This document shows positions 1 to 5,435 of a stretch of DNA of 5,435 nt, piece after piece (positions within the stretch are counted from its first letter, which is position 1; every line of letters begins with the position of its first letter). The notes beneath the pieces were generated by a model. The model ran no database searches, had not been told where the DNA came from, and worked only from the letters and a program-made list of their open reading frames with translations. A program made the position numbers and the translations under genes. The stretch is from Candidatus Bathyarchaeota archaeon (lineage in GTDB: Archaea; Thermoproteota; Bathyarchaeia; Bathyarchaeales; Bathycorpusculaceae), in NCBI GenBank assembly GCA_030673805.1, contig DAOVIH010000070.1, forward strand, positions 1-5,435. Direction: 5' to 3'.

Positions 1-1032
1 GGGTGTACTGTGCATTGCAGACATCGATACGGTTTAAGAGAAGGACCATACGCACCACTCTTCGCCGAAGGACCTGAATACACTTCTCTGGGCGCTTTCG
101 GAACAATGGTTGACTGCAAGAAAATGGAAACGGTTCTCGTTGCCAATCACCTTGTAAATAAGTATGGATTGGATACGCTAGAAACAGGAGGTCTCATTGC
201 CTGGGCCATGGAGCTATATGAAAAGGGAATAATTGACGAAAAAGACACGGCAGGATTAAAACTTAAGTGGGGAAATGAAGAGGCTCTTTTCAAACTAATA
301 AGGCAGATAGCCCATAGAAAAGGATTCGGAAACCTACTTGCCGACGGGTTCAAAACCGCCATAGCTGAAATCGGCAAAGGTTCAGAGCACTATGCCATAC
401 AGATTAAAGGTATGAGTAACCTCCATTCAGACGAGCGTCCAACACCAAGTTTTGCTTTGGGTATTGCCACATCAATTCGGGGAGCAGATCACCTAAGGAG
501 TAGACCAGCAATAGATCTGTATGGCCTGCCTGAAGACCTGCTTGAGGAAATCTATGGAGCCCCTGTTTCTTCTGATTATACGTCTTATGAAGGAAAAAGC
601 CAGATGGTTTGGTGGCAGGAGCGCCTTTACGCTGTTACAGACTCGATAGGGATATGCAAGTTCCAAACAGTTTTCTGCGCTGTGAATGCGCCAAAATGGG
701 AAGAGTTCTCAAAACTGATTCAGCTTGTCGCTGGCATGGGGTTCACAAAGGTTCAACTAATGGAGGTGGGTGAAAGAATCTACACAATTGAAAGGATGTT
801 TAATCTCAGGGAGGGTTTTTCAAGGAAGGATGACAGATTGCCAGAACGCTATTTTGAAGAGCCAACACCGATAGGGCTTCCAATAGTTAGGGGAAAGAAG
901 ATTGACAGAGACAAATTCGAGAAAATGTTGGATGAGTATTACGCATTGCATGGCTGGGACGGGAACGGAGTCCCTAAAAAGGAAACACTTGAGGGGTTAG
1001 GCCTTGACAAGGAGCCTTCCCACAGGGTTTAG
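1..1032 (+). CDS. Aldehyde:ferredoxin oxidoreductase family protein, C-terminal part (5' end outside window)
   Basis: Tungsten- or molybdenum-pterin enzyme expected to oxidise an aldehyde to the carboxylic acid in the cytoplasm and pass two electrons to ferredoxin. The frame is open from base 1, so the GTG at 10 is not a real start. About 343 residues are present; the family is usually near 600, so the N-terminal pterin-binding domain is missing. Codons 2 and 6 are Cys spaced C-x3-C, the last two of the family's C-x2-C-x3-C cluster motif. The fourth cluster ligand is Cys219 in DSIGICKF (codons 214-221), which also holds the second pterin-contacting DxxGxC motif. RGADHLR (160-166) fits the conserved active-site region. 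The first DxxGLD motif reads NKYGLD (53-58), with Asn for the usual Asp. The stop codon overlaps the ribosome binding site of the ferredoxin gene, so the two are co-translated neighbours. The aldehyde substrate and the metal cannot be read from the sequence. Confidence 0.93.
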   Translation, partial: GCTVHCRHRYGLREGPYAPLFAEGPEYTSLGAFGTMVDCKKMETVLVANHLVNKYGLDTLETGGLIAWAMELYEKGIIDEKDTAGLKLKWGNEEALFKLIRQIAHRKGFGNLLADGFKTAIAEIGKGSEHYAIQIKGMSNLHSDERPTPSFALGIATSIRGADHLRSRPAIDLYGLPEDLLEEIYGAPVSSDYTSYEGKSQMVWWQERLYAVTDSIGICKFQTVFCAVNAPKWEEFSKLIQLVAGMGFTKVQLMEVGERIYTIERMFNLREGFSRKDDRLPERYFEEPTPIGLPIVRGKKIDRDKFEKMLDEYYALHGWDGNGVPKKETLEGLGLDKEPSHRV

Positions 1033-1038
1033 GAGGAG
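1031..1038 (+). promoter_or_regulatory. Strong ribosome binding site overlapping the AOR stop codon
   Basis: AGGAGGAG sits 4 bases before the ATG at 1043, with its GGAGG core 6 bases away. It shares its first two bases with the AOR stop codon TAG (1030-1032). This decides the ferredoxin start and implies translational coupling of the two genes. Confidence 0.8.
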
Positions 1039-1042
1039 AAAG

Positions 1043-1528
1043 ATGCAGAAAATCCTTTTTATAGACCCGGAGAAATGCTCTGGATGTCGAATCTGCGAGT
1101 CTGTTTGCTCACTGTTTCATGAGAAGGTTTGCAACCCAACACGGGCTAGAATCCACACCGTAAAATGGGAGACAGTTGGCCTTTATGTCCCGATGGTTTG
1201 TCAGCAATGCGAGACTCCCCTTTGTGAAGTTGTCTGTCCAATGCATGCCTTAAAAAGGGATGAAAAAACTAGCGCCGTGTTAATAGATTATGATTTGTGT
1301 GTCGGATGCAGACTCTGCGTAATGTTCTGCCCTTTTGGGGGGATAAGCCTAGACACAAAAACGGGAAAAGTTCTTAAATGCGATCTATGCGGTGGGGAGC
1401 CTCTCTGCGTAAAGTTTTGCGAACCTCAAGCTTTACAGTATTTAGATGCCACAGCAATAAACCTCAGGAAGAGGAGAGCTGCAGCAGAAAAGTTTTCCGA
1501 TCTAATGAAGAAAATGCTTGCAGTCTGA
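1043..1528 (+). CDS. Four-cluster [4Fe-4S] ferredoxin, AOR electron-transfer partner
   Basis: A 161-residue polyferredoxin of the HycB/DmsB-like family, expected to shuttle low-potential electrons in the cytoplasm. Sixteen Cys form four cluster motifs: C12-C15-C18-C22, C53-C56-C61-C65, C86-C89-C92-C96 and C113-C116-C122-C126. In this family Cys are normally exchanged between motifs so that four cubane clusters fold. An additional Cys30 is present. The C-terminus (about 135-161) is basic and helical with no Cys. There is no signal peptide or membrane segment. The start is the ATG at 1043, because AGGAGGAG lies just upstream (1031-1038) and the protein then begins at the first cluster domain; a longer reading from 1004 only adds residues overlapping the AOR gene. 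It follows the AOR gene directly, and such ferredoxins commonly accompany AOR genes, so it is inferred to take electrons from that enzyme. Its downstream acceptor is unknown. Confidence 0.93.
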   Translation: MQKILFIDPEKCSGCRICESVCSLFHEKVCNPTRARIHTVKWETVGLYVPMVCQQCETPLCEVVCPMHALKRDEKTSAVLIDYDLCVGCRLCVMFCPFGGISLDTKTGKVLKCDLCGGEPLCVKFCEPQALQYLDATAINLRKRRAAAEKFSDLMKKMLAV

Positions 1529-1532
1529 AAAA

Positions 1533-1898
1533 TTAACGAATGGCGAATTCTACTATTTCAGAAACACCATTCTCATTTGCTTGCGAAGAACTATACAAGA
1601 CCTTATGTCCTTGTTTGAGTGGATGCCGTCCTAAGAATTCAATCATAGCAGTTCCTATGCCTTTTCTCTGATACTCTTCGTTGACACCAATGACACTCAA
1701 ATAAGGTATGTTCAGCCAAAGGTATTCTATACGTAGGTATCCAACAAGTTTGCGATCAACTTCAGCAAGGATTACCGCTTCTTCTTCCACTTTCCTCTTA
1801 AGCACAAATTTGCCAACATGGTCATAGTCTGACTCTACACAAAAATCCAAATCCTCTGGTTCAGCGAATCTTACATTAACAGATAATTTTCTCTTCAT
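1533..1898 (-). CDS. GNAT-family N-acetyltransferase, C-terminally shortened
   Basis: A 121-residue protein of the GNAT (Gcn5-related) superfamily, which transfers an acetyl group from acetyl-CoA to an amine; the substrate cannot be told. The N-terminal strand and helix (VRFAEPEDLDF, 9-19) are typical. The acetyl-CoA motif is clear: a hydrophobic strand, then QRKGIG (77-82) in the Q/R-x-x-G-x-G/A position, then a helix (83-90). LYSSSQANENG (101-111) matches the strand that leads to the last helix in many family members, where a tail with a Trp-His/Gly-Phe core and two strands usually follows. Here only ten more residues (VSEIVEFAIR) come before the stop, so roughly 25-30 residues are missing. 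No alternative frame near 1533-1600 restores them. The ATG at 1898 is preceded by AGGAG about 9 bases upstream. The stop lies 4 bases from the convergent ferredoxin stop. The gene may be functional but divergent, or decaying. Confidence 0.75.
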   Translation of the reverse strand: MKRKLSVNVRFAEPEDLDFCVESDYDHVGKFVLKRKVEEEAVILAEVDRKLVGYLRIEYLWLNIPYLSVIGVNEEYQRKGIGTAMIEFLGRHPLKQGHKVLYSSSQANENGVSEIVEFAIR

Positions 1899-1941
1899 CT
1901 CTTACATCTCCTACACAGAACTGATCTATTGGAGTTTTATG

Positions 1942-1957
1942 CATGTATACATGTATA
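1942..1957. promoter_or_regulatory. Overlapping palindromes in the divergent promoter region, candidate operator
   Basis: The 118-base region between the GNAT start (1898, - strand) and the aldolase start (2017, + strand) must hold promoters for both genes. Two perfect 12-bp palindromes overlap here: CATGTATACATG at 1942-1953 and TATACATGTATA at 1946-1957. Their AT-rich core could also serve as a TATA element in either direction: TGTATATC on the + strand lies about 60 bases before the aldolase start. A dimeric regulator binding here is inference; no factor is identifiable in the window. Confidence 0.4.
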
Positions 1958-2004
1958 TCTATGCGCGTGCTTTGATGAATTATGTAAGATAAATAATAAG
2001 AATT

Positions 2005-2010
2005 GGAGGG
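2005..2010 (+). promoter_or_regulatory. Ribosome binding site of the aldolase gene
   Basis: GGAGGG ends 6 bases before the ATG at 2017 and only 3 bases before the in-frame GTG at 2014. The spacing favours the ATG as the start. Confidence 0.75.
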
Positions 2011-2016
2011 CAAGTG

Positions 2017-3156
2017 ATGCCTGTTAAACCAAAGGATATTGCTCCATTGTCCTTTGAAGCAAACCCACATATCAGAAAATTAGACACATGCCTAGGCAGT
2101 ACCCGATTTCTAAACTTAAAGGAGATGCTGGAACCAGCAGATAAGTACAATTTTGGTGTTCTTGCAGCAAATGCTGTTGTCCAGGAGATGCTTTACGCAG
2201 TTCTAGATGCTGCATTTGAGTGCAATTCACCATTGATAATCGAGTCTGCAGAATCTCAGGTAGGATATGCCTTTTCAGGAAGTGATTATAAAGACAAACT
2301 AACAAGGTTCATGGACTTAGTAGTGGATGAAGTGGAAAAAAGAGTAAAACAATACAAAAGAATTCCACCTTTTTGCATGCACATAGACCATCTACAAAAA
2401 GATCCTAAGCTCGCATACGCAGCGGTGGAGGCTGGATATACTTCGGTAGAACTTGATTTCTCTAAACAACCTACTTCAGACACGACTGAAGCAGTTCGTA
2501 TGAACATTGAGAAATGCATGCCAATAATAGAAGATTTACATCCCTTGGGTATCAGCTTTGAAGTTGAAGAAGGAGAAATCGGTAGCGCAAAGGCACGAGC
2601 GGCGCAGACACGAGTACAAATAATGGCTGAAATCACAAAGGTGGAAGATGCGGTGTTATTGGTTGATGGTACGAATCCAGAAGCTCTTGCACCATTCATA
2701 GGGTCAGCACATGGAGAAATCGTGGGAGAACCATCTATATTCTATAGTAGAATAGGTGAAATCAGAGAAGGCCTTAGATGTAAAGGTATAAAAGATGTTC
2801 CAATAGCTTTGCATGGAGGCACAGGACAAACCAATGAGGGTTTTAATGAAGCTGTGAAACAAGGTGCCAGAAAGTTCAACTATGCATCAAGGTTCTGGAC
2901 AATTCTCTTTAATAACCTTAGAGAAGATGACGCAGGTGCCGCTATACTTAAAGAAATGGCTATAGAAGCAAAGAAAATAGGGAAAAAAAGTGGCAGATAT
3001 ATGTGGGTTAGGTTCAATGATAAACTTCGTGATGAAGTGAATTCCCAAATTTTCAGAAATGCACAAAGAGAAATGCATGAGCATGTTTGTGAACTGATGG
3101 AAAAAGCATTCTGGTCCAAAGGAATGGCTCAACATTACAAACCGAAATTCATTTAA
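2017..3156 (+). CDS. Class II (zinc-dependent) fructose-bisphosphate aldolase family protein
   Basis: A 379-residue TIM-barrel aldolase of the FbaA/GatY/KbaY family, expected to join dihydroxyacetone phosphate and glyceraldehyde 3-phosphate reversibly in the cytoplasm. Family motifs appear in order. HIDH (122-125) gives the catalytic Asp124 and zinc ligand His125. VEEGEIGS (183-190) is the acidic loop typical of the family. SAHG (230-233) holds zinc ligand His232, and LHGGTG (265-270) holds zinc ligand His266. FNYAS (287-291) with Asn288 matches the phosphate/ketose-binding strand usually written NxxT. The protein is longer than GatY-type enzymes (about 285 residues) and slightly longer than FbaA (about 359), with a helical, charged C-terminal extension. 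The ATG at 2017 is chosen for its GGAGGG spacing. It converges with a fructose-1,6-bisphosphatase, which supports fructose bisphosphate as substrate, though tagatose bisphosphate or another ketose phosphate is not excluded. Confidence 0.9.
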   Translation: MPVKPKDIAPLSFEANPHIRKLDTCLGSTRFLNLKEMLEPADKYNFGVLAANAVVQEMLYAVLDAAFECNSPLIIESAESQVGYAFSGSDYKDKLTRFMDLVVDEVEKRVKQYKRIPPFCMHIDHLQKDPKLAYAAVEAGYTSVELDFSKQPTSDTTEAVRMNIEKCMPIIEDLHPLGISFEVEEGEIGSAKARAAQTRVQIMAEITKVEDAVLLVDGTNPEALAPFIGSAHGEIVGEPSIFYSRIGEIREGLRCKGIKDVPIALHGGTGQTNEGFNEAVKQGARKFNYASRFWTILFNNLREDDAGAAILKEMAIEAKKIGKKSGRYMWVRFNDKLRDEVNSQIFRNAQREMHEHVCELMEKAFWSKGMAQHYKPKFI

Positions 3157-3161
3157 AAGTC

Positions 3162-3192
3162 AAAAATTTCCATTTTCTACCCTAACTAAAAA
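3162..3192 (-). terminator. Candidate oligo-T terminator of the phosphatase gene
   Basis: On the - strand, two runs of five T (opposite 3188-3192 and 3162-3166) lie about 43 and 69 bases after the phosphatase stop, in the 78-base AT-rich gap between two convergent genes. Archaeal intrinsic termination relies on such U-tracts without needing a hairpin. The + strand has only a T4 run (3173-3176) for the aldolase. Assignment is by position and composition only. Confidence 0.35.
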
Positions 3193-3234
3193 TTTAACTC
3201 AGTTGCGCACGCATTTATATTGAATTATGAAAAT

Positions 3235-4137
3235 CTATCCTTTAAGCGCTCGTTCTAATCTTTTGATCAAGTTTTCATTACCAACATAGATTGGAATTCT
3301 TTGATCTAGACTTGTTGGCTTAACTTCAAGTATTGAACGTTTACCATTGCTTGAAGCGCCCCCAGCTTGTTCCATCACAAATGATATCGGGTTGGCCTCG
3401 AACAACAACCTCAACTTTCCTTTTCCATATAGCTTTTCTTTTAACGCGGGATAAGCAAAAATCCCACCATAATGAAGTATTTGATTAATGTCTGCTGCAA
3501 ATGCTCCGCTGTATCTTACTTTCAAACCTTCTTCTTCTAACTCTTCAGCAAATTTTCTGAATGGTGGGAGCCAATCTTTTCTTGAACCACCAAAACCACA
3601 TAATTTTCCTTTTTCTGGAAGTCTTTTGTTTTCATTTTCTAGAATAAATTCTTTTTTTGAAGGTTTGTACAAAAATTCATGAACACCTTCGCCGACTGTA
3701 TAAACTAAACTCAGTACAGGACCGTACAAGACATACAATGCAGCAACTTGATTTCTTCCTTCTGTGTAAAAATCTTTTTCATATACACCAACTATTGTTG
3801 CAACTAAATTATTACTAGGAAGATTTGAAGAACCGTCGAATGGGTCTGATGTTACGAAGAATCTTCCATTGTCATTAAGTCTTGCAAGATTTTTTTGTTC
3901 TTCTGATGCAACTTTGTTTACTAAACCTAGTTTCCTAAATTCCTCGATAAATAGTTGATCTGTCCATAAATCCAAAGCCGATTGCAATTCGCCATATATA
4001 TTTTGAGTCTCCGCGATACCCCTCATGTATGGTAATCTCTCTTTTATTCCGACTGCAGTCTTACTTATCGTAAGAATTAAAGAAGCCAATTCAGTGTCAA
4101 TCGCTTTAAGATGTTCTTTTAGAATAACACTTACCAT
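3235..4137 (-). CDS. fbp: Class I fructose-1,6-bisphosphatase
   Basis: Hydrolyses fructose 1,6-bisphosphate to fructose 6-phosphate, the committed step of gluconeogenesis, in the cytoplasm with Mg2+. From the ATG at 4137 it has 300 residues, slightly shorter than the E. coli enzyme (about 332). Family landmarks in order: the NIYGE segment (46-50), ASEE (77-80) with metal ligands Glu79/Glu80, DPFDGSSN (98-105) with Asp98 and Asp101, GEGVHEFLY (149-157), VRYSGAFAADI (207-217) for substrate binding, GGIFAYP (224-230), and KLRLLFEANP (241-250) with metal ligand Glu247. All catalytic residues are present. The frame stays open to an ATG at 4188, but those 17 extra residues have no match to the family N-terminus and lie in a suspected gene remnant. 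A TATA-like element at 4168-4175 would put transcription start close to 4137. The gene is visibly more AT-rich than its neighbours, with T7 runs at 3652-3658 and 3890-3896. Confidence 0.93.
   Translation of the reverse strand: MVSVILKEHLKAIDTELASLILTISKTAVGIKERLPYMRGIAETQNIYGELQSALDLWTDQLFIEEFRKLGLVNKVASEEQKNLARLNDNGRFFVTSDPFDGSSNLPSNNLVATIVGVYEKDFYTEGRNQVAALYVLYGPVLSLVYTVGEGVHEFLYKPSKKEFILENENKRLPEKGKLCGFGGSRKDWLPPFRKFAEELEEEGLKVRYSGAFAADINQILHYGGIFAYPALKEKLYGKGKLRLLFEANPISFVMEQAGGASSNGKRSILEVKPTSLDQRIPIYVGNENLIKRLERALKG
3434..3459 (-). repeat. 26-nt direct repeat, copy A, inside fbp
   Basis: This stretch encodes the FAYPALKEK region of the phosphatase (from residue 227). It matches 4182-4207 at 24 of 26 positions in the same orientation. 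The differences are at 3439/4187 and 3448/4196. Confidence 0.75.
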
Positions 4138-4167
4138 TATAACCGTCATTCCAATAACATCTGAATC

Positions 4168-4175
4168 ATAAATAA
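4168..4175 (-). promoter_or_regulatory. Candidate archaeal TATA box of the phosphatase gene
   Basis: The - strand reads TTATTTAT here, preceded by the A-rich TAAAC that could act as a BRE. Archaeal transcription usually starts about 25 bases downstream of the box centre, near 4146, giving a leader of about 10 bases before the ATG at 4137. That ATG has no good Shine-Dalgarno match, which would fit a nearly leaderless transcript. This is motif inspection only. Confidence 0.3.
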
Positions 4176-4181
4176 GTTTAT

Positions 4182-4207
4182 TTTTCATTTAACGCAGGAT
4201 AAGCAAA
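4182..4207 (-). repeat. 26-nt direct repeat, copy B, upstream of fbp
   Basis: It matches 24 of 26 bases of an internal stretch of the phosphatase gene. Read in the matching frame it gives FAYPALNEK followed by a stop, against FAYPALKEK in the intact gene. One difference is silent (CCT for CCC, Pro) and the other changes Lys to Asn, which looks like divergence of a coding sequence. Confidence 0.75.
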
Positions 4208-4433
4208 GACACTCGCTGAAAAACAATCTGGGTGTGAAAACAGATTGCGAGATATGCATGCTGGCTGGTTTGGGTGAAAATAGGTGGTGTTTTTGTCACG
4301 AGGAAAGAAGCTTTTCTCCATATTTACTTGAATATGAAATATGAGCAAGTGAAACTTTTAGCGGTTTGCTAACACTAAAACAGTGTGTCAGGTGCTTGCA
4401 TGTATGCTATCTGATGTTTTTAGACGCTTATCA
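4189..4433. other. Intergenic stretch without an intact gene
   Basis: These 245 bases separate two - strand genes. No complete open frame with a recognisable product, tRNA or ferredoxin-like motif was seen. The part nearest the phosphatase holds the repeat copy. An imperfect hairpin lies at 4213-4250: CAATCTG (4224-4230) pairs with CAGATTG (4241-4247) around a 10-base loop, with an outer TCG/CGA pair beyond a bulge. A smaller ACACT/AGTGT hairpin lies at 4372-4386. Neither is followed by a T-run on the - strand, so a terminator call for the upstream gene is not supported. Confidence 0.5.
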
Positions 4434-5435
4434 TTAAAGGTCACATGACAATGCTACTATTTCAGTTACGTCACATACTTTTATGGGAGTAGACCTTCTA
4501 ACAGAAGTGTAACGAAAATTGATTTGACAAAGAGGACACGCCGTTGTTAACACATCAATTTTTAATGGCTGCAAATCCTTCAGCCTCGAATAGGCTGAGT
4601 TCATGCTAACCTGATGGTTGAAAGACCACAAACCTCCGCCACCACCACAGCACCTTGCAAATTGCCTATTCAGTGGCATTTCGGTAAGTGTCAGACCCGG
4701 TATTGCCTTCAAGGCATTACGTGGAGCATCAAAAACTCCGCTGTGCCTACCTAAAGAGCAAGGATCGTGATAGCTGACCCTAAGATCTAAACCTTTCAGC
4801 TCCAGCCTTGCGCTTTTGATTAATTTTTCAATGAAGTGTGATGAATGGAGAATTTCACATGGAAGTGAGACTCCCAAGATTTCTGGATAAAGCTTCGTAA
4901 AGGTGTAGTAGCAACCTGCACAAGGCGTAACAAGGGTATTAACTCCAGTTTTTTCTACTTTTGAGAACACCTCTTCAGCAATTTTCTTCGCCTCATCCCA
5001 AAGCCCTGTTGACAATAGGACATATCCACAGCAGCCCTCCCTTTCCCTAAGCATTGTGAAACTCACATTTGCGTGGTTTAGAATTTTCAAAAAGGCCCCA
5101 GCCGTTTTTGGGGTTCTGTCGGCCACCATACATCCAACCCAATATAGAACCTCAGTTTTTCTAGACAAAGATTGAAAGGCGAAGTCTTGCATCCATGAAA
5201 GGCGACGCTTAACAGGAACCGCTCCAGGGTCCCCAACTTCTATGATGTTTTTCGCCGCTTCGCGGAAAACCTTTGGAGCCAGTCCTTTTTCGGCGATTTG
5301 ATGTCGAGTGGCCAGTATGGCTTCATTAACCTCAAGATCTTCAAAGCATTGGGCAAAGCATAAACCACATTCAGTGCATGTATACAGTATGTCAACCACT
5401 TTTCTGGAGACGGGGAGTTCTTTATTTTGAAGACC
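4434..5435 (-). CDS. CCG-domain iron-sulfur oxidoreductase (HdrD/GlcF-like), 5' end outside window
   Basis: Electron-transfer protein related to heterodisulfide reductase subunit HdrD and glycolate oxidase subunit GlcF, expected to link a flavoprotein or thiol substrate to other carriers. The frame is open to the window edge, giving 333 residues; a GTG at 5399 lies only 21 bases before the cluster motif and is unlikely to be the start. CTECGLCFAQC (20-30) is a ferredoxin-type motif, with Phe rather than the common Pro after the last Cys. In relatives this is the second of two such motifs, so the first should lie outside the window. CCG domain 1 has Cys102, CCG at 135-137 and CAGC at 172-175. 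CCG domain 2 has Cys226, CCGGGGG at 262-268 and CPLC at 300-303. Both domains keep all Cys expected for a noncubane [4Fe-4S] or zinc site. No membrane segment is visible in this part. The partner protein is not in the window, so the substrate is unknown. Confidence 0.88.
   Translation of the reverse strand, partial: GLQNKELPVSRKVVDILYTCTECGLCFAQCFEDLEVNEAILATRHQIAEKGLAPKVFREAAKNIIEVGDPGAVPVKRRLSWMQDFAFQSLSRKTEVLYWVGCMVADRTPKTAGAFLKILNHANVSFTMLREREGCCGYVLLSTGLWDEAKKIAEEVFSKVEKTGVNTLVTPCAGCYYTFTKLYPEILGVSLPCEILHSSHFIEKLIKSARLELKGLDLRVSYHDPCSLGRHSGVFDAPRNALKAIPGLTLTEMPLNRQFARCCGGGGGLWSFNHQVSMNSAYSRLKDLQPLKIDVLTTACPLCQINFRYTSVRRSTPIKVCDVTEIVALSCDL

Larger units (their letters stand above)
4141..4250 (-). 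pseudogene. Possible remnant of a second fructose-1,6-bisphosphatase gene
   Basis: The 26-nt repeat copy (4182-4207) encodes the phosphatase motif FAYPAL. Beyond it, after a frame change, the - strand reads KLIYDSDVIG, which loosely resembles KLRLLFEANPIS at the matching place in the intact enzyme. Upstream of it the reading RNLF...SVFAYP faintly recalls the segment before the motif in class I enzymes, with a different spacing. Only the FAYPAL core is secure. The rest is weak and may be chance. If right, this is a decayed tandem copy or the scar of a rearrangement at the 5' end of the intact gene. Confidence 0.35.

Noticed and set aside
1004..1042. Upstream start for the ferredoxin gene
   Set aside because: The extra 13 residues overlap the AOR gene and lack family similarity, while a strong ribosome binding site points to the ATG at 1043.
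1876..2070. Open frame of 64 codons on the - strand across the divergent promoter
   Set aside because: It overlaps the starts of both flanking genes, has no recognisable domain and lies in AT-rich promoter sequence.
2286..2699. Open frame of 137 codons on the - strand inside the aldolase gene
   Set aside because: It lies wholly within a well-supported enzyme gene, is rich in Ser as antisense frames often are, and matches no known family.
3488..3682. Open frame of 64 codons on the + strand inside fbp
   Set aside because: It is antisense to conserved phosphatase motifs and has Phe/Ser-rich shadow composition.
4326..4350. ACTTG/CAAGT inverted repeat in the intergenic gap
   Set aside because: Only a 5-bp stem with a long AT-rich loop; expected by chance.
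5375..5385. GCATGTATACA, resembling the 1942-1953 palindrome region
   Set aside because: It falls inside the CCG-protein coding sequence at a conserved Tyr-Thr-Cys, is not a full palindrome, and is explained by codons.

Overview
The window looks like part of an archaeal genome, most likely from an uncultured anaerobe. The signs are an aldehyde:ferredoxin oxidoreductase (AOR) family enzyme, a dedicated polyferredoxin, a protein of the HdrD/GlcF CCG-domain type, and an archaeal-looking sugar-phosphate pair. A Bathyarchaeia-like origin is possible, but this is a guess from gene style, not a demonstrated assignment. No rRNA, tRNA, CRISPR array or intact mobile element was found.

Left part (1-1528, + strand): the C-terminal part of an AOR-family tungsten/molybdenum enzyme, cut by the window edge. 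It is followed at once by a four-cluster [4Fe-4S] ferredoxin whose ribosome binding site overlaps the AOR stop codon. The two should form an operon in which the ferredoxin carries electrons for the oxidoreductase.

Middle (1533-4137): a short GNAT acetyltransferase gene on the - strand meets the ferredoxin gene tail to tail with 4 bases between the stops. It lacks the usual C-terminal part of the fold. A divergent intergenic region with two overlapping 12-bp palindromes separates it from a class II (zinc) fructose-bisphosphate aldolase on the + strand. The aldolase faces a class I fructose-1,6-bisphosphatase on the - strand. Together these two enzymes would carry triose phosphates to fructose 6-phosphate, a job done in many archaea by the unrelated bifunctional FBP aldolase/phosphatase.

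Right part (4189-5435): about 245 bases without an intact gene lie upstream of the phosphatase. They include a 26-nt near-copy of an internal piece of the phosphatase gene, which suggests the remnant of a second copy or of a rearrangement. Beyond it, on the - strand and running off the window, is an iron-sulfur protein with a ferredoxin-type cluster motif and two CCG domains, of the kind that passes electrons between flavoproteins, quinones or thiols and other carriers.

Overall the window combines low-potential redox enzymes with gluconeogenic sugar-phosphate metabolism. I see no clear new defence or mobile system. The most unusual items are the phosphatase-fragment repeat, the palindromic divergent promoter and the shortened acetyltransferase.
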